Assembly: GCA_900317855.1 (NCBI GenBank)
Contig: ONIG01000017.1
Span: 1-43,446, forward strand
DNA length: 43,446 nt
Source of the DNA: an uncultured Eubacteriales bacterium
Lineage (GTDB): Bacteria > Bacillota > Clostridia > Oscillospirales > Oscillospiraceae
Direction: 5' to 3'
Shown here: piece by piece, positions 34,020 through 41,965 of the stretch
How positions within the stretch are numbered: position 1 is the stretch's first letter
Layout: every line of letters begins with the position of its first letter
The notes under the pieces: generated by a model
Told to the model about the DNA's origin: nothing
Databases searched by the model: none
Seen by the model: only the letters and a program-made list of their open reading frames with translations
Made by a program: the position numbers and the translations under genes

Positions 34020-34949
34020 TCAAATCTTACTGTTGAGCCAGTCGAGGATGTCCGCATAGACCTCGTCCCGGTTGAGCTCGTTGAGCATCTCGTGGCGGCC
34101 GTCTTTGTAGAGCTTGAGCTTCACATCCTTGCAGCCGACCTTCAGGAAGCGGCTATAGACCTTCTTGACGCCCTCGCCGTAGTTGCCGACCGGGTCGCCG
34201 TCGCCGGCCATGAAGTAGACCGGGGTGGCCTTGTTCATCTTGTTGAGATTTTCCGTCTTCCAGATATACTGCAGGCCGCCCATCATATCATGGAACATGC
34301 CGGCCGTCGCCATCGCGCCGCAGAGCGGGTCGGCGATGTACTGATCCACGATCGCCTCGTCGCGCGTCAGCCAGTCAAGATTGGTGCGCACATGGTCGTA
34401 CTTCTTGTTGTAGCTGCCGAAGGCGAGCTTATCGAGCTTGGGGCTGTGGTACATCGGACCATTGTCGATCATCTCGAGCTTGGCCACGAGCTTACCGGCG
34501 GCGACGACGGCGGCAGGATTCTGGCCCGTGCCGCTGATGATAACGCCCTTGAGCCCCTCCGGGTGATCAATGATGTAGGTGCGGGTCAGGAAACTGCCCA
34601 TGCTGTGGCCGAACAGGAAGTAGGGGACATCCGGATACTTGGCGGCGGTCAGTTTGTGGAGCTGATCCATGTCGCTCACGACATCGTTCCAGCCGTCCTT
34701 TTCCGCAAAGAAGCACAGCTCCTGTTCGTTTTCGGCGGTCTTGCCGTGGCCAAGGTGGTCGTTTGCCACGACGACAAAACCGTTATTGGCCAGAAACTCC
34801 ATGAACGGGGCGTAGCGATAGACATGCTCGGCGACGCCGTGCGCGATCTGCAAAACGGCGCGGACTTCGCCATCGGGGGTACATTCTCTTGCAAATACCT
34901 TGTGTTTTCCATCAGTGGACAAAAACCTAAAATCATGAAAAGATGGCAT
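34020..34949 (-). CDS. Alpha/beta hydrolase, monoacylglycerol lipase/lysophospholipase-like
   Basis: 309 aa. Serine hydrolase triad: nucleophile in FGHSMGSF (near residue 115), Asp in MAGDGDPVG and His in DGRHEMLNE near the C-terminus. The oxyanion segment AHGVAEHVYRYAPF and DHLGHGKTAEN match the lysophospholipase (PldB-like, COG2267) group. No signal peptide, so cytoplasmic. It would release glycerol and fatty acid from monoacylglycerols or lysolipids; glpK, the glycerol kinase gene, is divergent with a shared palindromic control region. The minus-strand start follows GGAGGAG by 8 bp. Confidence 0.9.
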   Translation of the reverse strand: MPSFHDFRFLSTDGKHKVFARECTPDGEVRAVLQIAHGVAEHVYRYAPFMEFLANNGFVVVANDHLGHGKTAENEQELCFFAEKDGWNDVVSDMDQLHKLTAAKYPDVPYFLFGHSMGSFLTRTYIIDHPEGLKGVIISGTGQNPAAVVAAGKLVAKLEMIDNGPMYHSPKLDKLAFGSYNKKYDHVRTNLDWLTRDEAIVDQYIADPLCGAMATAGMFHDMMGGLQYIWKTENLNKMNKATPVYFMAGDGDPVGNYGEGVKKVYSRFLKVGCKDVKLKLYKDGRHEMLNELNRDEVYADILDWLNSKI

Positions 34950-34965
34950 AGCAATACTCCTCCAG

Positions 34966-34993
34966 TTGTGATATACTAAATGCTACCTAAATT
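34966..34993 (+). promoter_or_regulatory. Possible glpK promoter
   Basis: TTGTGA at 34966-34971, 16-bp spacer, TAAATT at 34988-34993; each box matches 4 of 6. It would place the palindrome 35003-35019 at or just after the transcription start. Confidence 0.4.
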
Positions 34994-35019
34994 GTATTCC
35001 AATTGACGGATTCCGTCAA
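34991..35019 (-). promoter_or_regulatory. Promoter of the hydrolase gene
   Basis: On the minus strand TTGACG (35019-35014), 17-bp spacer, TACAAT (34996-34991). Its -35 box lies inside the palindrome 35003-35019. Confidence 0.78.
35003..35019. promoter_or_regulatory. 17-bp palindromic candidate operator between hydrolase and glpK genes
   Basis: TTGACGGA-T-TCCGTCAA: perfect 8-bp arms around one base. It overlaps the hydrolase -35 box and lies between the possible glpK promoter and glpK. A single regulator bound here could control both divergent genes. Confidence 0.55.
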
Positions 35020-35042
35020 GTCTATGGAGGTTAATGTTAATT

Positions 35043-36548
35043 ATGAACGGCTACATCATTGCACTTGACCAGGGTACAACCAGTTCCCGCTCGATTATCT
35101 TTGACAGCAAGGGCAACATTGTGTCTCTGGCGCAGTATCCCTTCACGCAGATCTATCCGAAGCCGGGCTGGGTGGAGCATGACCCGATGGTCATCCTTGA
35201 GAGCCAGCTGCTTGCCATGAGCGAGGCGTTTGAAAAGAGCGGCCTGTCGCCGACGGACATCGCCGGCATCGGCATCACGAACCAGCGCGAGACGACGATC
35301 GTCTGGGACAAGAACACCGGTAAGCCCGTCTATAACGCGATCGTCTGGCAGTGCCGCCGCACGGCGCCCATCTGCGACCAGCTCACGGCGGACGGTCTCG
35401 GCCCGTATGTGAAGGAAAAGACCGGCCTGCTCATCGACGCCTATTTCTCCGGCACAAAGATCAAGTGGATCCTCGATAACGTCCCCGGTGCGCGCGAGCG
35501 TGCCGAGCGCGGCGAGCTGCTGTTCGGCAATGTGGATTCGTGGCTGATCTGGAATCTGACCGGCGGCCGTGCCCACGTGTCGGATTACTCCAACTGTTCA
35601 CGCACGATGCTGTTTGACATTGATAATCTCTGCTGGGATGAGGAGCTTTGCACGCGCCTCGGCATCCCGATGAGCATGCTGCCGGTGCCGGTGCCGTCGT
35701 CTATGGTATACGGGCAGGTGACGGCGGGCCTGCCGGGGCTCGAGTCGCTCGAGGGCATCCCGGTCTGCGGCAGCGCCGGCGACCAGGCGGCCGCCCTGCT
35801 GGGCCAGGCGTGCATTGTGCCGGGTCAGGCAAAAAATACGTACGGCACCGGCTGCTTCACGCTCATGAACACCGGCAGCAAATCCGTGCGCAGCGTCAGC
35901 GGTCTGGTCACAAGCGTTGCGTGGTCGGTCAACGGTAAGACGACATATGCGCTCGAGGGCAGCGTGTTCAATGCCGGCAGTTCTATCCAGTGGCTGCGTG
36001 ACGAGCTCGGCCTGATCGGCACGGCACACGAGTGCGACATTCTGGCCGAGAGTGTGCCGGATAACGGCGGCGTGTACCTTGTGTCTGCGTTCACCGGTCT
36101 CGGCGCGCCGCGCTGGGATATGTACGCCCGCGGCGCGATCGTCGGCCTGACGCGCGGCAGCAACAAGGCGCACATTGCCCGCGCCACGCTCGAGGGCATC
36201 GCTTATCAGGTCAAGGACCTGCTCGATGCCATGCAGGTCGACGCCGAGAGTCCGATCTCCGTCCTGCGCGTAGACGGCGGCGCATCCGTCAGCTCGTTTT
36301 TGATGCAGTTCCAGGCAGATATGCTGCGTGTGCCGATCGACCGGCCGAAGCTGGTCGAGACGACGGCGTTCGGCGCGGCGTTTCTTGCCGGTCTCGCCTG
36401 CGGCGTCTGGGAGAGTGTGGACGATATTGCGCTCCTGCGTCAGTCTGACCGTATTTTCAAACCCGAAATGGACGCCGAACAGGCAAAGCAGTATCACGAT
36501 AATTGGCTGCGTGCCGTCGGCAGAGCGGAAAAGTGGAGCCAGGAATGA
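35043..36548 (+). CDS. glpK: Glycerol kinase
   Basis: 501 aa from ATG 35043; the in-frame ATG at 35034 is only 3 bp after GGAGG and less likely. FGGY kinase signatures: ALDQGTTSSRSIIFD at the N-terminus, GITNQRETTIVWDKNTGKPVYNAIVWQ, GNVDSWLIWNLTGG, YGTGCFTLMN and the C-terminal VDGGASVSSFLMQFQAD. It phosphorylates glycerol to glycerol 3-phosphate. The region before GSAGDQAAALLGQ lacks the YHFFG-type His that HPr phosphorylates in many Firmicutes. No glpF or glpD is present here. The following DUF1015 gene overlaps the stop as ATGA. Confidence 0.96.
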   Translation: MNGYIIALDQGTTSSRSIIFDSKGNIVSLAQYPFTQIYPKPGWVEHDPMVILESQLLAMSEAFEKSGLSPTDIAGIGITNQRETTIVWDKNTGKPVYNAIVWQCRRTAPICDQLTADGLGPYVKEKTGLLIDAYFSGTKIKWILDNVPGARERAERGELLFGNVDSWLIWNLTGGRAHVSDYSNCSRTMLFDIDNLCWDEELCTRLGIPMSMLPVPVPSSMVYGQVTAGLPGLESLEGIPVCGSAGDQAAALLGQACIVPGQAKNTYGTGCFTLMNTGSKSVRSVSGLVTSVAWSVNGKTTYALEGSVFNAGSSIQWLRDELGLIGTAHECDILAESVPDNGGVYLVSAFTGLGAPRWDMYARGAIVGLTRGSNKAHIARATLEGIAYQVKDLLDAMQVDAESPISVLRVDGGASVSSFLMQFQADMLRVPIDRPKLVETTAFGAAFLAGLACGVWESVDDIALLRQSDRIFKPEMDAEQAKQYHDNWLRAVGRAEKWSQE

Positions 36549-37774
36549 ACCGGAACCTGTTTTTTACCCCAACGGATATTCTATTGCCGGCGCATGCGGA
36601 TATGCGGCGCTGGAGCGTAATCGCCTGTGACCAGTTCACGGCGGACGCCGGCTATTGGCAGACGGTGCAGGACACCGTCGGCGACGCGCCGTCCACGCTG
36701 CGGCTGATGCTGCCGGAGTTTTATCTCGGCAAGTGCGATGAGGCCGCGGCAACGCGCGAGATCCAGCAGACCATGCACCGTTACCTCGACAGCGGCGTGT
36801 TCCGCACCGTGCCGCACAGCCTCGTGCTCGTGCAGCGCACCCTGCCGGGCGGCGCCGTGCGCTGCGGCATTGTCGGCGCGCTCGATCTGGAGGCGTATGA
36901 TTACGCGCCGGATTCTGTCACGCCCATCCGCGCCACGGAGGGCACGGTCGCCTCGCGCCTGCCCGCGCGCGTGCGCATCCGTGCGGCCGCGGCGCTGGAG
37001 ATGCCGCACATCATGGTGTTTTACAGCGATCCGGATGATGCGATCTTCCGGGACGCGCTGGCGGCTGCCAACGAAACGCTGTATGATTTTGACCTCATGT
37101 CCGGCGGCGGTCACGTTCGCGGTCTGCGTGTTTCTGGCATGGATGCGGATGCGCTTGCCGCGCGCCTGTGCGTGCCCGGTGTCGGCACGGACAGTGCGCA
37201 CCCCATGCGATTTGCCATCGCCGACGGCAACCACAGTCTGGCGGCGGCCCGTCTGTGCTGGCTGGAAAAGAAACAGTCGCTCACTCCCGAGCAGGCGGCG
37301 GTCGATCCCGCGCGCTATGCGCTCGTCGAGCTCGTGAACCTGCACAGCCCTGCTGTGACGTTTGAGCCCATCCACCGCGTGCTTTTCGGGACCGATGCGT
37401 CCAAATGGATGCAGACAGCGGAAGCGGCGCTGGCATCCGCGGACGGCCGCGGCTACGCGATCTCCCTGATCGCCGGGAGCGAGCGCCGGGATATTCTCGC
37501 CAAAGGTTCGTCCCTCGGCGAAGCGATTGCCGCGACAGACACGTTCTGCGCGGCCTATCTCGCGGAAAGCGGCGGCACGGTCGATTACATCCACGGCGAC
37601 GATGAGGCGCTCGAGCTTGCGGCCGGCGACGGCTGCTGCGGCATCCTCATGCCGCGCATGGACAAGGCGGAGCTCTTCACGTCGGTGCTGCGCTCCGGCC
37701 CGTTCCCGAAAAAGAGCTTTTCCATCGGCCTCGGCGCGGACAAGCGCTACTACCTCGAGTGCCGCAAACTGTAA
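36545..37774 (+). CDS. DUF1015-family protein
   Basis: 409 aa from the ATG at 36545, overlapping the glpK stop (ATGA), with GGAGCCAGGA upstream. DUF1015 features: MRRWSVIACDQFTADAGYW near the N-terminus, IRATEGTVASRLPARVRIR, an ADGNHSLAAA segment (ADGHHR in most members) and the final PKKSFSIGLGADKRYYLECR. DUF1015 is related to ParB/SerK-like nucleotide-dependent enzymes, and the conserved RATE and DGNH parts may form the active site. The reaction is unknown. Coupling to glpK suggests co-expression with glycerol use but does not prove a link. A strong terminator follows. Confidence 0.88.
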   Translation: MNRNLFFTPTDILLPAHADMRRWSVIACDQFTADAGYWQTVQDTVGDAPSTLRLMLPEFYLGKCDEAAATREIQQTMHRYLDSGVFRTVPHSLVLVQRTLPGGAVRCGIVGALDLEAYDYAPDSVTPIRATEGTVASRLPARVRIRAAAALEMPHIMVFYSDPDDAIFRDALAAANETLYDFDLMSGGGHVRGLRVSGMDADALAARLCVPGVGTDSAHPMRFAIADGNHSLAAARLCWLEKKQSLTPEQAAVDPARYALVELVNLHSPAVTFEPIHRVLFGTDASKWMQTAEAALASADGRGYAISLIAGSERRDILAKGSSLGEAIAATDTFCAAYLAESGGTVDYIHGDDEALELAAGDGCCGILMPRMDKAELFTSVLRSGPFPKKSFSIGLGADKRYYLECRKL

Positions 37775-37793
37775 TCCGCAAAAATACCACAGA

Positions 37794-37823
37794 AGAGACA
37801 GCCAATCGGCTGTCTCTTTTTTT
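37794..37823 (+). terminator. Terminator of the glpK-DUF1015 operon
   Basis: AGAGACAGCC at 37794-37803, loop AATC, GGCTGTCTCT at 37808-37817, then a run of T. Perfect 10-bp stem. Confidence 0.93.
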
Positions 37824-37867
37824 GTTCTGCCGCGCGCGGTACGTGCATAGGATGTGGCAGAACAAAA
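37820..37867 (+). promoter_or_regulatory. Long-armed inverted repeat in front of spoIIIAA
   Basis: TTTTGTTCTGCC at 37820-37831 and GGCAGAACAAAA at 37856-37867 are perfect 12-bp arms, 24 bp apart. The left arm uses the T tract of the upstream terminator, and the right arm ends just before the GAGGAGGG ribosome site of spoIIIAA. The spacer contains CATAGGAT (37846-37853), loosely like a SigE -10 box; a matching -35 was not found. SigE control is expected for this operon from known biology. Confidence 0.45.
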
Positions 37868-37881
37868 GAGGAGGGACCACC

Positions 37882-38763
37882 ATGATCTTCACAAATCAGG
37901 CGCTGGCGCTGTTCCCGCCGGCGCTGGGACAGGCCATCGCGCACACGCAGCGCGACCGGCAGGAACTCGTGGAGGAGATCTGCTGCCGCATCGGCCAGGT
38001 GCCCGTGCTGCTGACGCAGGCCCGTGCGTACCCGGCGGAATGTCGCGCCATCCTGGCAGGCGATCTGGACTATCTGCTCGAGCGCGCGACGGGGGCGTCC
38101 GTCTATGCGGCCGGTGAGCAGATCCGTCAGGGGTACTTACAGACGGCCGGCGGCTGCCGGGTCGGGCTTTGCGGCTGCGCCTACGGACAGGCCGCCGGGC
38201 AGATCGAGGGCATCCGGCAGCTGAGCTCCGTGTCCGTGCGGATTCCGCACGCGGTGCCCGGCTGCGCCGATGCGCTTTTGCCGCAGCTGCTCAAGGATGG
38301 GTTTTGCAGCACGCTCATCCTCTCGCCGCCCGGAAACGGGAAGACGACGCTGCTGCGCGAGTGCGTGCGCCGCCTGTCCGATCTGGGCACGCGCATTTCG
38401 CTCATGGACGAGCGCGGCGAGATCGCGGCCGTGCAGAACCGCGCGCCGCAGTTTGACGTCGGGGCGAATACGGACGTGATGACCGGCGGACAGAAGGCGG
38501 CTTGCTGCATGATGCTCCTGCGCGCCATGCGGCCGGACGTGCTGGCCTTTGACGAGATCAGCGCGCCGGAGGACATTGAAGCCATCCGCATTGCCGCCGG
38601 CTGCGGCGTCGCGCTGCTGGCAACGGCGCATGCGCAGAGCGTCGCGGCGCTGCGGCACCGGGCGCTGTACCGCGCACTGCTGGACGAGCATATTTTCCGC
38701 CGCGCCGTTTGCATCACGCGCAGCGGCGGCGAGCGTGTCTATACCGTTGAGGACCTGACATGA
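37882..38763 (+). CDS. spoIIIAA: Stage III sporulation protein AA (ATPase)
   Basis: 293 aa from the ATG at 37882, preceded by GAGGAGGGACCAC. Secretion-type (VirB11/PilT-like) ATPase: Walker A SPPGNGKTT near 148-156, ISLMDERGEIAA, VLAFDEISAPEDIEAI as Walker B and LLATAHAQSV. In B. subtilis it powers the SpoIIIA-SpoIIQ channel between mother cell and forespore, needed for SigG activity. First gene of a complete spoIIIAA-AH operon. Confidence 0.96.
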   Translation: MIFTNQALALFPPALGQAIAHTQRDRQELVEEICCRIGQVPVLLTQARAYPAECRAILAGDLDYLLERATGASVYAAGEQIRQGYLQTAGGCRVGLCGCAYGQAAGQIEGIRQLSSVSVRIPHAVPGCADALLPQLLKDGFCSTLILSPPGNGKTTLLRECVRRLSDLGTRISLMDERGEIAAVQNRAPQFDVGANTDVMTGGQKAACCMMLLRAMRPDVLAFDEISAPEDIEAIRIAAGCGVALLATAHAQSVAALRHRALYRALLDEHIFRRAVCITRSGGERVYTVEDLT

Positions 38764-39272
38764 CATGGCTGCACTGGCTGGGGGCGGCAATGCTGTTTCT
38801 GGGCAGCACAGCCGCCGGGTTCGCGCTGCGGCAGGAGCTGCGGCTGCGCCTGCGCCTGCTCACGGCGGTGATCGACAGCCTGAATCTGCTGCGCAGCGAT
38901 ATTGTCGGCCGCCTGCTGCCGCTGCCGGAGGCGCTGCGCCATCTGGCGGCGAGCGCACCGGAGCCGCTGAGCGCACAGTATGCCGCGCTCGCAGACAGCA
39001 TCACGGACGGGGACCGGCCGTTTTCCGGGAGCTGGGCGGCTGCGTTTCAGGCGCTGGACATGCTTGCGCCCGATGTGCGTACGGCGCTGCTGACGCTGGG
39101 CGAACAGCTTGGAAAGTATGACGCGCAGCTCCAGCGCTGTGCGCTGGACGCCTGCATAGAGACACTGCAGGCTGCTGCCGCACGGATGCAGACGGACACG
39201 GCACAGCGCGGCAAACTATTTTGCGGCCTCGGCGCGACGCTCGGACTGCTCGCCGCCGTGGCCCTGTTTTGA
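38760..39272 (+). CDS. spoIIIAB: Stage III sporulation protein AB
   Basis: 170 aa, start overlapping the spoIIIAA stop (ATGA). Hydrophobic N-terminal helix (LHWLGAAMLFLGSTAAGFAL), a helical cytoplasmic region with LTAVIDSLNLLRSDIVGRLLPLPEALRHLA, and a C-terminal hydrophobic segment (GATLGLLAAVALF). This is the GspF-like membrane protein of the SpoIIIA complex, whose soluble helical domain sits in the mother cell. Length equals the family norm of about 171 aa. Confidence 0.94.
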   Translation: MTWLHWLGAAMLFLGSTAAGFALRQELRLRLRLLTAVIDSLNLLRSDIVGRLLPLPEALRHLAASAPEPLSAQYAALADSITDGDRPFSGSWAAAFQALDMLAPDVRTALLTLGEQLGKYDAQLQRCALDACIETLQAAAARMQTDTAQRGKLFCGLGATLGLLAAVALF

Positions 39273-39289
39273 TTCCACAGGAGGCGCTT

Positions 39290-39484
39290 ATGGACGTTGA
39301 CCTTGTCTTTAAGATCGCGGCGATCGGTATCCTGGTCGCCGTGCTCAATATTCTGCTCTCGCGCGCCGGGCGCGATGAACAGGCACTTATGACGACCATT
39401 GCCGGTCTTGTCGTGGTGCTGGTGCTGGTGATCCAGAAGATCAGCGAGCTGTTCGACCTGATCAAGAGCCTGTTTTCCTTGTGA
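39290..39484 (+). CDS. spoIIIAC: Stage III sporulation protein AC
   Basis: 64 aa from the ATG at 39290 (CAGGAGGCGCTT). Two transmembrane helices, IAAIGILVAVLNILLSRAGR and TTIAGLVVVLVLVIQKISELF, as in SpoIIIAC (about 65 aa). Integral membrane part of the mother-cell channel complex. Confidence 0.95.
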   Translation: MDVDLVFKIAAIGILVAVLNILLSRAGRDEQALMTTIAGLVVVLVLVIQKISELFDLIKSLFSL

Positions 39485-39870
39485 TGGAGCCGGTCTTTCA
39501 GGCGATCATCATCGTGGTCATTGCCGCCGCTGCCGCCGCTACGGTCTATAAAACCGTACCGGGCATGTCGCTCCTGCTGAGCATGGCCGCGGCGCTGCTG
39601 GCGCTGTTTTTGTGCATCGGTCTGCTGGAGCCGCTGGCGGCATTTTTTCGCGACGCGATCGCGCTCAGCGGCCTGTCCGGCGTCTACACCGGCCCGCTGC
39701 TCAAGTGCATGACCATCAGCATCCTGACAATGATCGGGGAGAGCCTCTGCAAAGACGCCGGACAGGCTGCCGGCGCCTGTGCGGTACAGCTCGTGGGCGT
39801 GGCGGCCGCGCTGTATGCCGCGCTGCCGCTGATGCGCACGTTTTTGACCATGATCGGAGAATGCTTATGA
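39484..39870 (+). CDS. spoIIIAD: Stage III sporulation protein AD
   Basis: 128 aa from the ATG at 39484, overlapping the spoIIIAC stop (TGATG); an adjacent GTG at 39481 is the alternative. About four hydrophobic helices, including IIIVVIAAAAAATVYKTVPG and LLSMAAALLALFLCIGLLEPL, then CMTISILTMIGESLCKDAGQ, which is conserved in SpoIIIAD. No separate ribosome site, so translation is coupled. Membrane component of the SpoIIIA complex. Confidence 0.94.
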   Translation: MEPVFQAIIIVVIAAAAAATVYKTVPGMSLLLSMAAALLALFLCIGLLEPLAAFFRDAIALSGLSGVYTGPLLKCMTISILTMIGESLCKDAGQAAGACAVQLVGVAAALYAALPLMRTFLTMIGECL

Positions 39871-40976
39871 AAAAGCGGCTGCTTGTGCTTCTGGCCGTGC
39901 TGCTGGTGTTGGCAGCGTGCACGCCGGGGGTGCTTGCCTACGACGTTGCGGCCGAGCAGGCGAAGGATTTCGGTACGGCTTCGCTGGAATCCGCGCTTCC
40001 GGAGCAGGCTTACGATGCCTTTGGCGCGCTGTCCGTTGCGGATGCCGCGCAGCCGCAGTCCCTGCTCGCAAAACTGTGGGCCTATGTCCTGCGCGAGGGC
40101 GGGGGAGCTGTCGCGTCGTCGGCGCGCAATGCGGCGCTGCTGCTGGCGGTCGTATTCCTGTCGGCCCTGTGCGCCTCGCTCTCAGCGAACGGGGCCTGCG
40201 TAAAAGTTACGCAGATGGCCGGCACGGTGGCGGTCGCTGCGCTGAGCGTTACCCACGTGACCTCGTGCATCACCGCGGGCAGCGCGGCGCTTGCCACGCT
40301 GCGCGATTTTTCCAAGATCCTGCTGCCGAGCATGTGCGCCGCCGCAGCGGCGAGCGGTGCGGCGACATCGGCGGCTGCAAAATACGCGGCGACGTCGCTG
40401 TTTCTGGATGTGCTCCTGTCCGCGGAGACGGCAGTGCTCCTGCCACTGCTGTATCTGTACGCGGGTACGGTCATCTGCGGCACAACGCTCGAAAACGACG
40501 TGCTTGCATCCCTCAGCGGCCTGCTGCGCAAGGCGTTCCGCCTGCTGCTCATCGGCTTTTCGAGCGTGTTCACGCTCTATCTATCGTTGACGGGTATTCT
40601 CACCGGTTCGGCGGATGTAGCCGCGGCCAAGGCGGTCAAGACGGCCGTCTCCGCTGCGCTCCCGGTCGTCGGCAGCATCGTGGCCGACGCGGCGTCTACG
40701 GTCACCTCCAGCGCCGCGATCCTGCGCAGCGGCATTGGCATCGTCGGCGTCGTCAGCGTCGCCGCTGTGTGCGTCACGCCGTATCTGCAGCTTGCCGTGC
40801 ACTATGTCCTGTACAAGCTCGCGGCCGGTATCGCCGAGTCCTTCGCGGACAAGCGCGTCGGCCGGCTGATCGACGGTTTTGCGGATGTGTACGGCTTCCT
40901 GTTGGGGATGGTCGGCGTGGCGTCGCTCATTTTGTTTCTTTCGATCGTGTCAAGTATGAAGGCGGTGACGGGATGA
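39867..40976 (+). CDS. spoIIIAE: Stage III sporulation protein AE
   Basis: 369 aa from the ATG at 39867 (GGAGA 6 bp upstream, overlapping the spoIIIAD stop); a second ATG at 39861 has no room for a ribosome site. A cleavable-looking signal sequence (KKRLLVLLAVLLVLAACTPGVLA, possibly a lipobox LAAC) is followed by a polytopic region of six or more helices, ending with GFLLGMVGVASLILFLSIVSSM. Membrane component, possibly the pore-forming part, of the SpoIIIA apparatus. Length fits the family (about 390 aa). Confidence 0.95.
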   Translation: MKKRLLVLLAVLLVLAACTPGVLAYDVAAEQAKDFGTASLESALPEQAYDAFGALSVADAAQPQSLLAKLWAYVLREGGGAVASSARNAALLLAVVFLSALCASLSANGACVKVTQMAGTVAVAALSVTHVTSCITAGSAALATLRDFSKILLPSMCAAAAASGAATSAAAKYAATSLFLDVLLSAETAVLLPLLYLYAGTVICGTTLENDVLASLSGLLRKAFRLLLIGFSSVFTLYLSLTGILTGSADVAAAKAVKTAVSAALPVVGSIVADAASTVTSSAAILRSGIGIVGVVSVAAVCVTPYLQLAVHYVLYKLAAGIAESFADKRVGRLIDGFADVYGFLLGMVGVASLILFLSIVSSMKAVTG

Positions 40977-41461
40977 TGGAGTCTGTGCGTGCCTGGCTGC
41001 TCAGTCTGGCGGGCGTGGCCCTGCTGACGGCGCTGGCGTCGCTGTTTCCGACGTCGGAGAGCCTGCGGCGTGTCACGAAGCTGGCCGGCGGCGTTGCCCT
41101 GACGTGCCTGCTGTTCTCACCGCTGGTGACGTTCGATTATGACGCTTACGCCGCTGCACTGCAGGACTATCACGTCTCTGTGTCGACGGACGGCGCGGTA
41201 TCCGACAGCAGCGAGCGCTTGCAGCGCACGGTCATAGAATCGGAAATGCGCACATATATATTGGACAAAGCCGTGCAGTGCGGCGCCGCGCTCGACGATG
41301 CGCAGGTCACGCTGCAGTGGAGCACCGACGGTTACTGGTATCCGCAGTCCGTCCGTCTGGTCACAACCGGACCGGCGGCAGAAAACAGTCGCCTGGCGCA
41401 GATCATCGAGGCCGACCTCGGGATCCCGCGCGAGCGGCAGGAATGGAGCAGCACATCATGA
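40973..41461 (+). CDS. spoIIIAF: Stage III sporulation protein AF
   Basis: 162 aa from the ATG at 40973, ATGA overlap with spoIIIAE. Two N-terminal transmembrane helices (VRAWLLSLAGVALLTALASLFP and KLAGGVALTCLLFSPLVTF) precede a ring-building-motif type soluble domain (ERLQRTVIESEMRTYILDKAV and ENSRLAQIIEADLGIPRERQEW). Ring component on the forespore-facing side of the mother-cell membrane. Confidence 0.92.
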   Translation: MMESVRAWLLSLAGVALLTALASLFPTSESLRRVTKLAGGVALTCLLFSPLVTFDYDAYAAALQDYHVSVSTDGAVSDSSERLQRTVIESEMRTYILDKAVQCGAALDDAQVTLQWSTDGYWYPQSVRLVTTGPAAENSRLAQIIEADLGIPRERQEWSSTS

Positions 41462-41952
41462 ACACACGAAAACTCAGCGCTTTCGCAGCCAAGTACAAAT
41501 ACGTTCTCATCATCCTGCTCGTGGGGCTGATCCTGCTCCTGCTGCCGACCGGCAGCAGGGCAAAGGCCAAGACAGTGCAGGCACAGACGGTTTCCGAGCA
41601 GACGCAGACACAGACCATTCAGGCCGAGGAGCAGCGCCTCACGCAGCTGCTGCAGCAGATCAACGGCGCGGGACAAGTGCAGGTGCTGCTGTCCTACCGC
41701 TGCTCGGCCGAGCGGGAACTGGCGACGGACGATAGCGGTGAGCCGACCATCATCTCCGCCGGCGGCGGGGCACAGGAGGCGGTGGAGCTCAAGACGGTCA
41801 GCCCGCAGTATCTCGGCGCAGTCGTCGTCTGTGACGGGGCGGATTCGCCGCAGGTGCAGCTCGCTGTCACGCAGGCAGTGGCACAGTTTACCGGCCTGAG
41901 CACGGATCACATCTCCGTGCTCAGAAAGCAGCCGGATTCGCAATCTAAATAA
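41458..41952 (+). CDS. spoIIIAG: Stage III sporulation protein AG
   Basis: 164 aa from the ATG at 41458, ATGA overlap with spoIIIAF. One transmembrane helix at about 14-31 (YVLIILLVGLILLLLP), a Gln/Thr-rich linker (VQAQTVSEQTQTQTIQAEE), then a ring-building domain with LLQQINGAGQVQVLLSYRC and the typical GAVVVCDGADSPQVQLAVTQAV segment. In B. subtilis SpoIIIAG forms a large ring in the intermembrane space. Confidence 0.94.
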   Translation: MNTRKLSAFAAKYKYVLIILLVGLILLLLPTGSRAKAKTVQAQTVSEQTQTQTIQAEEQRLTQLLQQINGAGQVQVLLSYRCSAERELATDDSGEPTIISAGGGAQEAVELKTVSPQYLGAVVVCDGADSPQVQLAVTQAVAQFTGLSTDHISVLRKQPDSQSK

Positions 41953-41965
41953 CGGGAGGGCGACT

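Noticed and set aside
34014..34979. 321-codon plus-strand open frame opposite the alpha/beta hydrolase
   Set aside because: The hydrolase on the minus strand has a full catalytic triad and ribosome site; the plus frame has neither.
37825..37853. SigE promoter of spoIIIAA with CATAGGAT as -10 box
   Set aside because: No matching -35 element at the right distance, so it is mentioned only as a possibility.
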